Source: Streptomyces alanosinicus
Lineage (GTDB): Bacteria; Actinomycetota; Actinomycetes; Streptomycetales; Streptomycetaceae
Assembly (NCBI RefSeq): GCF_014650595.1
Contig: NZ_BMVG01000012.1
Coordinates: 148,847 to 212,846 of the forward strand
DNA: 64,000 nucleotides
Direction: 5' to 3'
Every line of letters starts with the position of its first letter. The first letter of the stretch is position 1. Shown in pieces: positions 43,093-50,319 of this stretch. The translations under genes were made by a program, and so were the position numbers. The notes under the pieces are model-generated. The model had not been told where the DNA came from. It worked only from the letters and a program-made list of their open reading frames with translations, and searched no databases.

Positions 43093-43932
43093 ATGCCCGA
43101 AGGTGACACGGTCTGGCAGGCCGCGAGGCGGCTGCACGAGGCCCTCGCGGGCAAGGCGCTGACCCGTAGCGACTTCCGGGTGCCCAGGTATGCGACGGTC
43201 GACCTCACCGGCCGTACGGTGCTCGGCACGCTCCCGCGTGGCAAACACCTGCTGACCCGGTTCGAGGGCGGCCTGACCCTCCACACCCATCTGCGGATGG
43301 AGGGCGCCTGGAAGGTGTACGGCACCGGCGAACGCTGGCGCGGCGGTCCGGCGCACCAGATCCGTGCGGTCCTCTCCGCCGCCGACCGCACGGCCGTGGG
43401 TTATCGCCTCCAGGTCCTGGAACTGCTGCGCACGAGCGAGGAGGAGCGGGTCGTCGGCCACCTGGGCCCCGATCTGCTGGGCCCGGACTGGGACCCCGAG
43501 CGCGCCCTCGCCAACATCCTCGCCGATCCCGCCCGTCCGCTCGGCGAGGCCCTGCTCGACCAGCGCAATCTGGCCGGCATCGGCAACATCTACAAGAGCG
43601 AACTGTGCTTCCTGCTCGGTGTCACCCCCTGGCTGCCGGCCGGCGCGCTGCCCGTGGACCGCGCCCAGAAGCTGCCCGCGCTCGCCCACAGGCTCCTGGA
43701 GGCGAACCGCGACCGCCCGGTCCGCCAGACCACGGGCCTGCACCGGCACGATCTGTTCGTCTACGGCCGCGCGCCCCGCCCCTGTCTGCGCTGCCACACC
43801 CCGGTCCGGGCGGCCGACCAGGGCGACGGCTCCCGGGAGCGCCCCACCTACTGGTGCCCCACCTGCCAGACCGGCCCCGCACCCGCCCCCGGCTCACCCC
43901 AGCACCGGCGGGACCGCCGCCGCACCGCCTGA
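43093..43932 (+). CDS. nei: Endonuclease VIII (Nei/Fpg-family DNA glycosylase)
   Basis: Removes oxidised bases and cuts the abasic site. The catalytic Pro2 and Glu3 are at the start (MPEGDTVWQAARRL), followed by HLRMEGAW, the helix-two-turn-helix NLAGIGNIYKSELCF and a C-terminal zinc finger CLRCHTP...YWCPTCQ. The 279-residue length and the MPEGDT start suggest the Nei rather than Fpg (MPELPE) branch. Start ATG 43093. It follows the Lhr gene and likely shares its mRNA. Confidence 0.95.
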   Translation: MPEGDTVWQAARRLHEALAGKALTRSDFRVPRYATVDLTGRTVLGTLPRGKHLLTRFEGGLTLHTHLRMEGAWKVYGTGERWRGGPAHQIRAVLSAADRTAVGYRLQVLELLRTSEEERVVGHLGPDLLGPDWDPERALANILADPARPLGEALLDQRNLAGIGNIYKSELCFLLGVTPWLPAGALPVDRAQKLPALAHRLLEANRDRPVRQTTGLHRHDLFVYGRAPRPCLRCHTPVRAADQGDGSRERPTYWCPTCQTGPAPAPGSPQHRRDRRRTA

Positions 43933-44012
43933 GACCCGGCTCCCCCTCCCGCGCCGGCCCGTCGCCCTGCGCCGAGCCACCTCCCGCTCATCGACGATCC
44001 GCCTCCCACTAA

Positions 44013-44042
44013 TTGACGATCCGTCAGAAACGCTCGTACCGT
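44013..44042 (+). promoter_or_regulatory. Promoter of the short-chain dehydrogenase, leaderless start likely
   Basis: TTGACG (44013-44018) and TACCGT (44037-44042) are 18 bases apart. The start would lie near the ATG at 44049. The sequence gacgatccg is also repeated at 43992 and 44015. Confidence 0.55.
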
Positions 44043-44048
44043 CGCTTC

Positions 44049-44813
44049 ATGTCCCTCACGGCGTACGACCTCACCGGACGCACCGCGTTCGTCACCGGAG
44101 CCGCCGGCGGCATCGGCCGGGCCTCCGCCGTGCTGCTCGCCGAGGCGGGCGCGACCGTGCACTGCGCCGACCGCGACGCGGACGGCCTGCGCGGCACGGC
44201 GGAACTGATCGAAAAACGCGGCGGCACGGCCCGTACCCATGCCCTGGACGTCACCGACCGGGCGGCGCTGGCCGGGGCCGTCCGGACCTGTGAGCGCTTG
44301 GACGTGATGGCGGCGATCGCCGGGATCATGCACAGCAGCCCCGTGCTGGAGACCCGCGACGAGGACCTCGACCGGGTGCTGGACGTCAACTTCAAGGGCG
44401 TGCTGTACGCCTGCCAGGAGGCGGCCCGGCAGATGCTGGCCCGGGAGGTCCGGGGCAGCATCGTCACCATGGCGTCCGGCGCGGTCGACACCGGCGGCCC
44501 CGGGCTGCTCTGCTACGGCGCGGCCAAGGCGGCCGTGGTCCAGCTGACCAAGACGCTGGCCGCTGAGGTCGGCCGGCACGGTATCCGGGTCAACGCGATC
44601 GCGCCGGGCTGGATCCGCACCCCCATGACCGAGCGCCATGACCAGCGGGCACAGGCGCACACCGAGGGGATGATGGCCCGGATGGCGCCATTGGGCCGGG
44701 TCGGCGAGCCGGACGATGTCGCGCACGCGGTGCTGTATCTGGCGTCGGACGCGTCGGCGTTCACGACGGGTCAGATACTTCGCCCGAACGGGGGCGTGGC
44801 GATGCCCTGGTAG
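44049..44813 (+). CDS. Short-chain dehydrogenase/reductase
   Basis: A 254-residue classical SDR. TGAAGGIGRA (16-25) binds NAD(P), NFKGVLYACQEAARQM contains the conserved core, and the catalytic Tyr-Lys lies in CYGAAKAAV. The C-terminal IRVNAIAPGWIRTPM and FTTGQILRPNGGVAMPW are standard. An Asp in DRDADG after the second strand suggests NAD preference. ATG 44049 is used. The substrate is unknown. Confidence 0.9.
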   Translation: MSLTAYDLTGRTAFVTGAAGGIGRASAVLLAEAGATVHCADRDADGLRGTAELIEKRGGTARTHALDVTDRAALAGAVRTCERLDVMAAIAGIMHSSPVLETRDEDLDRVLDVNFKGVLYACQEAARQMLAREVRGSIVTMASGAVDTGGPGLLCYGAAKAAVVQLTKTLAAEVGRHGIRVNAIAPGWIRTPMTERHDQRAQAHTEGMMARMAPLGRVGEPDDVAHAVLYLASDASAFTTGQILRPNGGVAMPW

Positions 44814-45048
44814 CGTCCCCCGCCCGCCAGGCGGCCACCCAGCGCCCCGTCGCCAGCGCCCCGGCCGCCCGCCCCTTGGGCACACAGTGCACCGGCAGCA
44901 GACTCAGCCCCCACCCACCGGCCGCCACCGCGCCCTCCAGCACACCCGCGCTCTGTCCGAGGGTGATGCGCAGCACAGCCCACCACCACACGGCGCCGAG
45001 CCCCAGCCCGACCGCCCCGCGCACCATCCGCGCCACCATGCCCGCCAT
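44761..45048 (-). CDS. Small membrane protein, unknown function
   Basis: A roughly 95-residue protein with a hydrophobic N-terminal half (GAVGLGLGAVWWWAVLRITLG, AGGWGLSLLPVHCV) and a basic tail. ATG 45048 is tentative: aggagg is only two bases away, and ATG 45039 is possible. Its 3' end overlaps the SDR gene tail on the opposite strand by 53 bases. Confidence 0.55.
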   Translation of the reverse strand: MAGMVARMVRGAVGLGLGAVWWWAVLRITLGQSAGVLEGAVAAGGWGLSLLPVHCVPKGRAAGALATGRWVAAWRAGDATRASPRPRSGEVSDPS

Positions 45049-45194
45049 CACCTCCTGCGGGACGCTAGACCGCCGCTCGCCCGGCGCAAAAGGCGCACCG
45101 AGGGCTCATGGATGCAGCACCGACAACAGCCCCTCCGGGGAAAGTACGAGGACGACGACGAGCACGAGACCGACCGACGAGCCGGCCGGACGGC

Positions 45195-45665
45195 TCACGC
45201 GTTCTCCGCCTGGAACATCCAGTGATGCTTCTCCAGATCCGCCGTGATCGAGATGAAGATGTCCTGGGACACCGGATCCGGCTCACCCGTCGACTCCACC
45301 CGCTCCCGCATCCGGATGATCACCGCGCCGAGCGCGTCCACCATGGTCCGGACGGCGTCCGTGTCCTTGATCCAGCCCGCCGGAGTGGTTTTGATGCCGC
45401 TGCCGGAGGCCACCCTGGTGGCGCGTCCGTCGGGCGGCACACCCAGCGCCGAGGCCCGCTCGGCCACGGTGTCGGAGTGGATGCGCGCGGAGGCGACGAC
45501 CTCGTCCAGCTGGAGGTGGATGGAGCGGAAGCGGGGCCCGACGACGTTCCAGTGGATCTGTTTGGCGACCAGTGAGAGGTCCACCAGGTCCAGGAGGGCA
45601 CCCTGCAGCGCCTCGGCCACGGTCTTCAGGTCCGCGTCGGCCAACGGGCTTTTCACGACGTACAT
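45195..45665 (-). CDS. dpsB: DNA-binding protein from starved cells, Dps-family ferritin
   Basis: A 156-residue Dps protein. The ferroxidase site residues are in AKQIHWNVVGPRFRSIHLQLDEV, the usual pattern of His and Asp/Glu at the dimer interface. It protects DNA by storing iron and oxidising Fe2+ with peroxide. ATG 45665 follows ggaggaagcgg. Streptomyces has three Dps genes; by position, next to clgR and pgsA, this looks like dpsB. The N-terminal extension seen upstream is not part of the protein. Confidence 0.92.
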   Translation of the reverse strand: MYVVKSPLADADLKTVAEALQGALLDLVDLSLVAKQIHWNVVGPRFRSIHLQLDEVVASARIHSDTVAERASALGVPPDGRATRVASGSGIKTTPAGWIKDTDAVRTMVDALGAVIIRMRERVESTGEPDPVSQDIFISITADLEKHHWMFQAENA

Positions 45666-45750
45666 CCGCTTCCTCCGATGCGTGGGTGCCGTCACGTCCC
45701 TCCACCATGACCGCACCACCCACACCGGGCAAACGGGAGCGGATACGAAG

Positions 45751-45801
45751 GAGCCCCGGTCGACTGCTCCCAGGTTTCCCTGGGGCGGTCGACCGGGGCT
45801 T
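45751..45801. terminator. Strong nested hairpin between clgR and dpsB
   Basis: Arms of 14 bases (45751-45764 and 45788-45801) pair with one G-U and enclose a second stem CCCAGG/CCTGGG. It lies after the clgR stop on the minus strand and before dpsB, so it should end clgR transcription. Confidence 0.75.
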
Positions 45802-45837
45802 CAGCCGTATCGGGGTGTCAGGCCGCGCACGCGTACA

Positions 45838-46212
45838 TCACGCGGCGACCACGTCCACCGCCTCCGCGGGTGCCTTGATGGTCACCCGTTCCGGTGGCAC
45901 GCCGGTCACCGACACCGACCCCAGCATCGGACGGACCGGAGTGGGCACAGGCGCGGTGGCCGCGGCGGACTGGGCCAGCTCGGCGAGCGCCAGTTCGTCG
46001 CTCACCTCTCGCATCAGTTCCGACATCCGTACGTCCAGCGCGTCGCAGATGGCGGAGAGCAGCTCGGAGGAAGCCTCCTTCTGCCCCCGCTCCACCTCGG
46101 AGAGATAGCCGAGTGAGACTCGGGCGGACGAGGAGACTTCGCGCAGAGTACGGCCCTGGCGTTGGCGCTGCCGACGCAGCACGTCACCCAGCAGGCGACG
46201 GAGCAGAATCAT
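45838..46212 (-). CDS. clgR: ClgR-type XRE transcriptional regulator
   Basis: A 124-residue HTH protein (LREVSSSARVSLGYLSEVERGQKEASSE), which matches ClgR, activator of clpP1P2, clpC and lon protease genes in Streptomyces. The C-terminus ends DVVAA; ClgR is itself degraded by ClpP, and C-terminal Ala-Ala is a known degron pattern (recalled). ATG 46212 follows ggaggga. A terminator hairpin follows it before dpsB. Confidence 0.88.
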   Translation of the reverse strand: MILLRRLLGDVLRRQRQRQGRTLREVSSSARVSLGYLSEVERGQKEASSELLSAICDALDVRMSELMREVSDELALAELAQSAAATAPVPTPVRPMLGSVSVTGVPPERVTIKAPAEAVDVVAA

Positions 46213-46321
46213 CGGTGGCTCCCTCCTCGGACCGCGTAGCCGAATCCTTCTCGCCCCACCGTACCGCCTCGCGCCGCGGCCGTGCGGGGAGCGATGTCGT
46301 GTTCACTCAGGGCTGCAAACA

Positions 46322-46867
46322 TCAAAACCCCCCGTTCCGTTCCGTATCCTGTGCCCGCTCATTCCCGGTCTGTTCGCCCGCAAGCTGCTCCAGGAGCCTT
46401 GCGAGTACGCTCCGTACACTCTCCATACGGATTTCCGCACGACTGCCGTTCAACCGCAGGGACTCCACTTTTCCGCCACCGGCAGAACCGGTGCGGTCCG
46501 TGAAGGGTCCGTCGACGGCCACGAACACCGTCCCGACGGGCTGGCCGTCCTGCGGATCGGGACCGGCGACTCCGGTGGTCGCGATGCCCCAGTCGGCGCC
46601 CAGCGCCTTCCGTACTCCGGCTGCCATCTGGCCTGCGACCTGCGGATCCACCGCTCCTCGCCGGGCCAGCACGGTGGCGTCGACGCCCAGCAGCTCATGC
46701 TTGAGCTCGGTGGCGTAGGCGGTGACCGAACCCCGGAACACCTTGGACGCTCCCGGGACCGAGGTGATCTCCGCGGCCACCAGACCACCGGTGAGCGACT
46801 CGGCGACGGCGAGGGTCTCGCCCCTCACCGTCAGTAGTCGCACCACTTCGGCGGCCTGCGCGCTCAC
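46322..46867 (-). CDS. pncC: Nicotinamide-nucleotide amidohydrolase (CinA C-terminal domain)
   Basis: A 181-residue stand-alone CinA C-terminal domain, which deamidates nicotinamide mononucleotide for NAD recycling. Family motifs include LAVAESLTGGLVAAEITSVPGAS, FRGSVTAYATELKHELLGV and GADWGIATTGVAGPDPQDG. GTG 46867 overlaps the pgsA stop by four bases. The full-length two-domain CinA has an N-terminal half that is absent here. Confidence 0.93.
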   Translation of the reverse strand: MSAQAAEVVRLLTVRGETLAVAESLTGGLVAAEITSVPGASKVFRGSVTAYATELKHELLGVDATVLARRGAVDPQVAGQMAAGVRKALGADWGIATTGVAGPDPQDGQPVGTVFVAVDGPFTDRTGSAGGGKVESLRLNGSRAEIRMESVRSVLARLLEQLAGEQTGNERAQDTERNGGF

Positions 46868-47631
46868 GCTTCCTTCTCCTCCAACGCGGCCGCGCGCTCG
46901 GCGATTCCCTGCCGGCGCAGCACAATGGCTTGTCTTACGTAGTCCAGGCCCGTGACGACGGTGAGAACGACCGCCACGGCCATCACCCAGAACCTCAGAG
47001 TGGCCAGCCACCCCGTCAGCGCCAGCACATACATCCCGACCGCCACGCCCTGGGTGAGGGTCTTGAGCTTGCCTCCACGGCTGGCCGGGATCACGCCGTA
47101 GCGAATGACCAGAAAACGCAGCAGCGTGATGCCGAGTTCCCGGCCGAGGATCACGGCCGTCACCCACCAGGGCAGATCGCCGAGGGACGACAGACAGATG
47201 AGCGCCGCCCCCATGATCGCCTTGTCGGCGATGGGGTCGGCGATCTTCCCGAAGTCCGTGACCAGGTTGTACGTGCGCGCCAGATGACCGTCGAACAGGT
47301 CAGTGATCATGGCGACGGCGAAGGCCGCCCAGGCCAGCGAGCGCCAGGCGGGGTCATAGCCGCCGTCCGCCAGCATCAGGGCCACGAAGCCGGGGACCAG
47401 GACCAGTCGCAGCATGGTCAGCAGATTGGCGACGTTCCAGACGCTCGCCTGGTTGACGGCGGCGGCCGCGATCTTCCCGCCGCGCGCCGGCTTCGCGTCG
47501 GCCTCGGGGTCGGAGCCAGCAGCGGAAGCAGAACCGGAGACCTCGGACCGGGCGCCGTCGGCAGCGGCCGGCCCCCGCGCGCCGTGCGCGCCGGAGGAGC
47601 CACCCGCGGCGGATGCCGGGACTCCGGTCAT
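46864..47631 (-). CDS. pgsA: CDP-diacylglycerol--glycerol-3-phosphate 3-phosphatidyltransferase
   Basis: Makes phosphatidylglycerol phosphate in the membrane. The CDP-alcohol phosphotransferase motif is intact: DLFDGHLARTYNLVTDFGKI and ADPIADK. The 255-residue protein has six hydrophobic segments; the first 60 residues are an Ala/Gly/Ser-rich cytoplasmic lead that other bacteria lack. Overlaps the rimO stop (ATGA) and the pncC start (GTGA), so this is a coupled three-gene chain. Confidence 0.95.
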   Translation of the reverse strand: MTGVPASAAGGSSGAHGARGPAAADGARSEVSGSASAAGSDPEADAKPARGGKIAAAAVNQASVWNVANLLTMLRLVLVPGFVALMLADGGYDPAWRSLAWAAFAVAMITDLFDGHLARTYNLVTDFGKIADPIADKAIMGAALICLSSLGDLPWWVTAVILGRELGITLLRFLVIRYGVIPASRGGKLKTLTQGVAVGMYVLALTGWLATLRFWVMAVAVVLTVVTGLDYVRQAIVLRRQGIAERAAALEEKEA

Positions 47632-49100
47632 CTGCCCGCCTCCTCACTACACGCGAGCGAGCCGGTCAGCGGCTCGGCCACCAGGTCGACACCTTCCGTA
47701 CCGACCACCTTTGCCTCGACCATACGTCCGACGCTCAGGCCCTCGCCGCTCGTGAGCAGCACCTGGCCGTCCGTCTCCGGCGCCTGGTGCGCGGCCCGGC
47801 CGTGGACGCCCTCTTCCTCGTCGACGGACTCCACCAGCACATGCACGGTCTCGCCGACGCGCTCCTCGGCGCGCTGCGAGACCAGTTCCTCGGCCAGCCG
47901 GGACACCCGCGCCAGCCGCTCGGCCACGAGGTCCTCGTCGAGCTTGTCGCCGTATGTCGCGGCCTCCGTGCCCTCCTCGTCGGAGTAGCCGAAGACACCG
48001 ATGGCGTCCAGGCGGGCGCCGGTCAGGAAGCGCTCCAGCTCGGCCAGGTCCGCCTCGCTCTCGCCGGGGAAGCCGACGATGAAGTTGGAGCGCACACCGG
48101 CTTCGGGGGCCTTGGAGCGGATCGTGTCGAGCAGCTCCAGGAAGCGGTCGGTGTCGCCGAAGCGGCGCATGGCGCGCAGCACGTCGGGCGCGGAGTGCTG
48201 GAAGGACAGGTCGAAGTACGGGGTGACCTTCGGGGTGGAGGTCAGCACGTCGATCAGGCCGGGGCGCATCTCGGCCGGCTGCAGATAGCTGACCCGCACC
48301 CGCTCGATGCCGTCGACCTCGGCCAGCTCCGGCAGCAGGGACTCCAGCAGGCGGATGTCGCCCAGGTCCTTGCCGTAGGAGGTGTTGTTCTCGGAGACCA
48401 GCATGATCTCCTTCACACCCTGTTCCGCCAGCCAGCGCGTCTCGTTCAGTACGTCGCTCGGGCGGCGTGAGATGAAGGAGCCGCGGAAGGACGGGATGGC
48501 GCAGAAGGAGCAGCGCCGGTCGCAGCCGGAGGCCAGCTTGACCGAGGCGACCGGGGCACCGTCCAGCCGGCGGCGCAGCGGTGCGCGCGGACCGGAGGCG
48601 GGCGCCAGGCCCTCCGGGAGGTCGACCGGGCCGTGGCCGGGCAGTGCGACGGACGCGGCCGACTCCTGACGCTCGGCGGGGCTGATCGGGAGCAGCTTGC
48701 GGCGGTCGCGCGGGGTGTGGGAGGCGTGGATGCCGCCGGACAGGATGGTCTGCAGGCGGTCGGAGATATCCGTGTAGTCGTCGAAGCCGAGCACGCCGTC
48801 GGCCTCGGGCAGCGCCTCGGCCAGCTCCTTGCCGTACCGCTCGGCCATGCAGCCCACCGCCACGACGGCCTGGGTTCTTCCATGGTCCTTGAGGTCATTG
48901 GCCTCAAGGAGGGCATCGACGGAGTCCTTCTTCGCGGCCTCCACGAAGCCACACGTGTTCACCACGGCGACATCGGCGTCCGCGGCGTCCTCGACGAGCT
49001 GCCAGCCGTCCGCCTCCAAACGGCCTGCGAGCTCCTCCGAGTCCACCTCGTTACGGGCGCAGCCAAGAGTGACGAGTGCGACGGTACGGCGTTCAGGCAT
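47628..49100 (-). CDS. rimO: Ribosomal protein uS12 methylthiotransferase
   Basis: Radical-SAM enzyme that methylthiolates an Asp of ribosomal protein uS12. The 490-residue protein has the N-terminal cluster cysteines (LGCARNEVD, NTCGFVEAA, GCMAERYG), the radical-SAM motif CDRRCSFC near residue 190, and a TRAM domain. It is distinct from MiaB by the FVEAAKKDSVD segment. ATG 49100; the frame is open to 49172. It starts the rimO-pgsA-pncC chain. Confidence 0.95.
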   Translation of the reverse strand: MPERRTVALVTLGCARNEVDSEELAGRLEADGWQLVEDAADADVAVVNTCGFVEAAKKDSVDALLEANDLKDHGRTQAVVAVGCMAERYGKELAEALPEADGVLGFDDYTDISDRLQTILSGGIHASHTPRDRRKLLPISPAERQESAASVALPGHGPVDLPEGLAPASGPRAPLRRRLDGAPVASVKLASGCDRRCSFCAIPSFRGSFISRRPSDVLNETRWLAEQGVKEIMLVSENNTSYGKDLGDIRLLESLLPELAEVDGIERVRVSYLQPAEMRPGLIDVLTSTPKVTPYFDLSFQHSAPDVLRAMRRFGDTDRFLELLDTIRSKAPEAGVRSNFIVGFPGESEADLAELERFLTGARLDAIGVFGYSDEEGTEAATYGDKLDEDLVAERLARVSRLAEELVSQRAEERVGETVHVLVESVDEEEGVHGRAAHQAPETDGQVLLTSGEGLSVGRMVEAKVVGTEGVDLVAEPLTGSLACSEEAGR

Positions 49101-49138
49101 GGGCTCAAGACTACTTCGTCTCACTGACAGCCCACGTC

Positions 49139-49170
49139 GACGGGGTTGGCCGGGATCGGCCGACCCCGTC
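49139..49170 (-). terminator. Hairpin terminator after the RodZ-like gene
   Basis: Arms of 14 bases (49139-49152 and 49157-49170) pair with one G-U around ggat. No T run follows, which is usual in Streptomyces. Confidence 0.7.
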
Positions 49171-49195
49171 ACACATGCGCCTGCGCAGGGGCCGG

Positions 49196-50038
49196 TCAGC
49201 CCGCGACCGGGTCGCCCTTCGTGTAGGTGAGGCGCTCCACGGCACCCGGCTGGAAGTTGTCGTCGATCTTCTTGCCGTTGACGTACAGCTCGATCGCGCC
49301 GGCGTCGCCGAGGATCAGGTTGATCTTGGAGCTGTCCTGGAAGGTCTTGGACTCGCCCTTCTTCAGCAGCCCGTCGAAGAGCATCCGGCCGTTGTGGTCC
49401 TTGGCCGAGATCCAGCTGCGTCCGTTCGGTGTGCTGACCTGGACGGTCACCTTGTCCTGGGGCGCGGCGGCGATGGCGCTGTCGGAGGGTTCGGTGCTGG
49501 GCTGGGCGGGCTTGTCCTTCTTCGGCGGGGTGCTGGCGGACTTGCTCGCGGCGGGTGTGCCACCCTCGGCGACCTGCGATTTCGCATCGCTTCCTGAGTC
49601 GCCGCCCTTCACCGCGGTGAAGCCGACGAAACCGATCACGACAACGATGGCGGCGACCATGGCCGCGGTCCAGTTCGGTCCGCGGCGCTCGGGCCGGATC
49701 CGCTCGGCCTCGAACAGAGGTGCTGCCGGGGTGGGGGCGGGACGGCCGCCGTGCTCGGCGTCGAACTGGGTGATCATGGGTACGGGATCGAGGCGGACGG
49801 CCCTGGCCAGCGTACGGATGTGCCCGCGGGCGTACACATCACCGCCGCAGGGGCCGAAGTCGTCCTCCTCGATGGCGTGCACGATGGCGCTGCGGACACG
49901 AGTGGCACTGCTGACGTCGTCCACGGTGAGCCCGGCCGCGATCCGCGCCTGCTGCAGGGCGCGGCCCACGGAGACACGGGCTTCCTGGGACTCGTCTTGG
50001 AACGGACGCTCGTCTTCAGGGGAGTTGCCGATGGACAC
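49196..50038 (-). CDS. RodZ-like HTH membrane protein
   Basis: A 280-residue protein with an N-terminal helix-turn-helix (GRALQQARIAAGLTVDDVSS), one transmembrane helix (AAMVAAIVVVIGFVGFTAV), a Thr/Lys/Pro-rich linker and a C-terminal beta domain (VTVQVSTPNGRSWISAKDHNG). This is the RodZ architecture, linked in rods to MreB and cell shape; in Streptomyces the counterpart is probably tied to the wall or to spore shape. GTG 50038 (MSIGNSPEDERPF) is chosen, since aaagg lies upstream; GTG 50065 is possible. Confidence 0.85.
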   Translation of the reverse strand: MSIGNSPEDERPFQDESQEARVSVGRALQQARIAAGLTVDDVSSATRVRSAIVHAIEEDDFGPCGGDVYARGHIRTLARAVRLDPVPMITQFDAEHGGRPAPTPAAPLFEAERIRPERRGPNWTAAMVAAIVVVIGFVGFTAVKGGDSGSDAKSQVAEGGTPAASKSASTPPKKDKPAQPSTEPSDSAIAAAPQDKVTVQVSTPNGRSWISAKDHNGRMLFDGLLKKGESKTFQDSSKINLILGDAGAIELYVNGKKIDDNFQPGAVERLTYTKGDPVAG

Positions 50039-50319
50039 GGGGGCGCCTTTCGAGCGTGTAGCCACCTGTGCTGGAAGCTCAGTCTAGGGGTGGTACGAAA
50101 GGGTGGGGCAACCGGGCGGTGGGACTTTGTACGCCATCGGAATGGCCGGACATGCCGAGGGCTGGACAGGCGGTACCCCAGGATGAGATGCCTACCTGTC
50201 CTCTCGCTCAACTTGACGTGCGACAAAGGGAAACGGTTGCTCACCGATCTCTAACGGGTGGATCACGACGATGACGCCACCCGGCGTAACCGGCGTCCGC
50301 CGGACGGCCCTTCTTTGTC

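Noticed and set aside
37993..43797. A 1934-codon open frame on the minus strand opposite the Lhr and nei genes
   Set aside because: Long antisense frames are expected in very GC-rich DNA. The translation is Gly/Arg/His/Gln-rich without any domain, while the plus strand encodes full helicase and glycosylase motifs.
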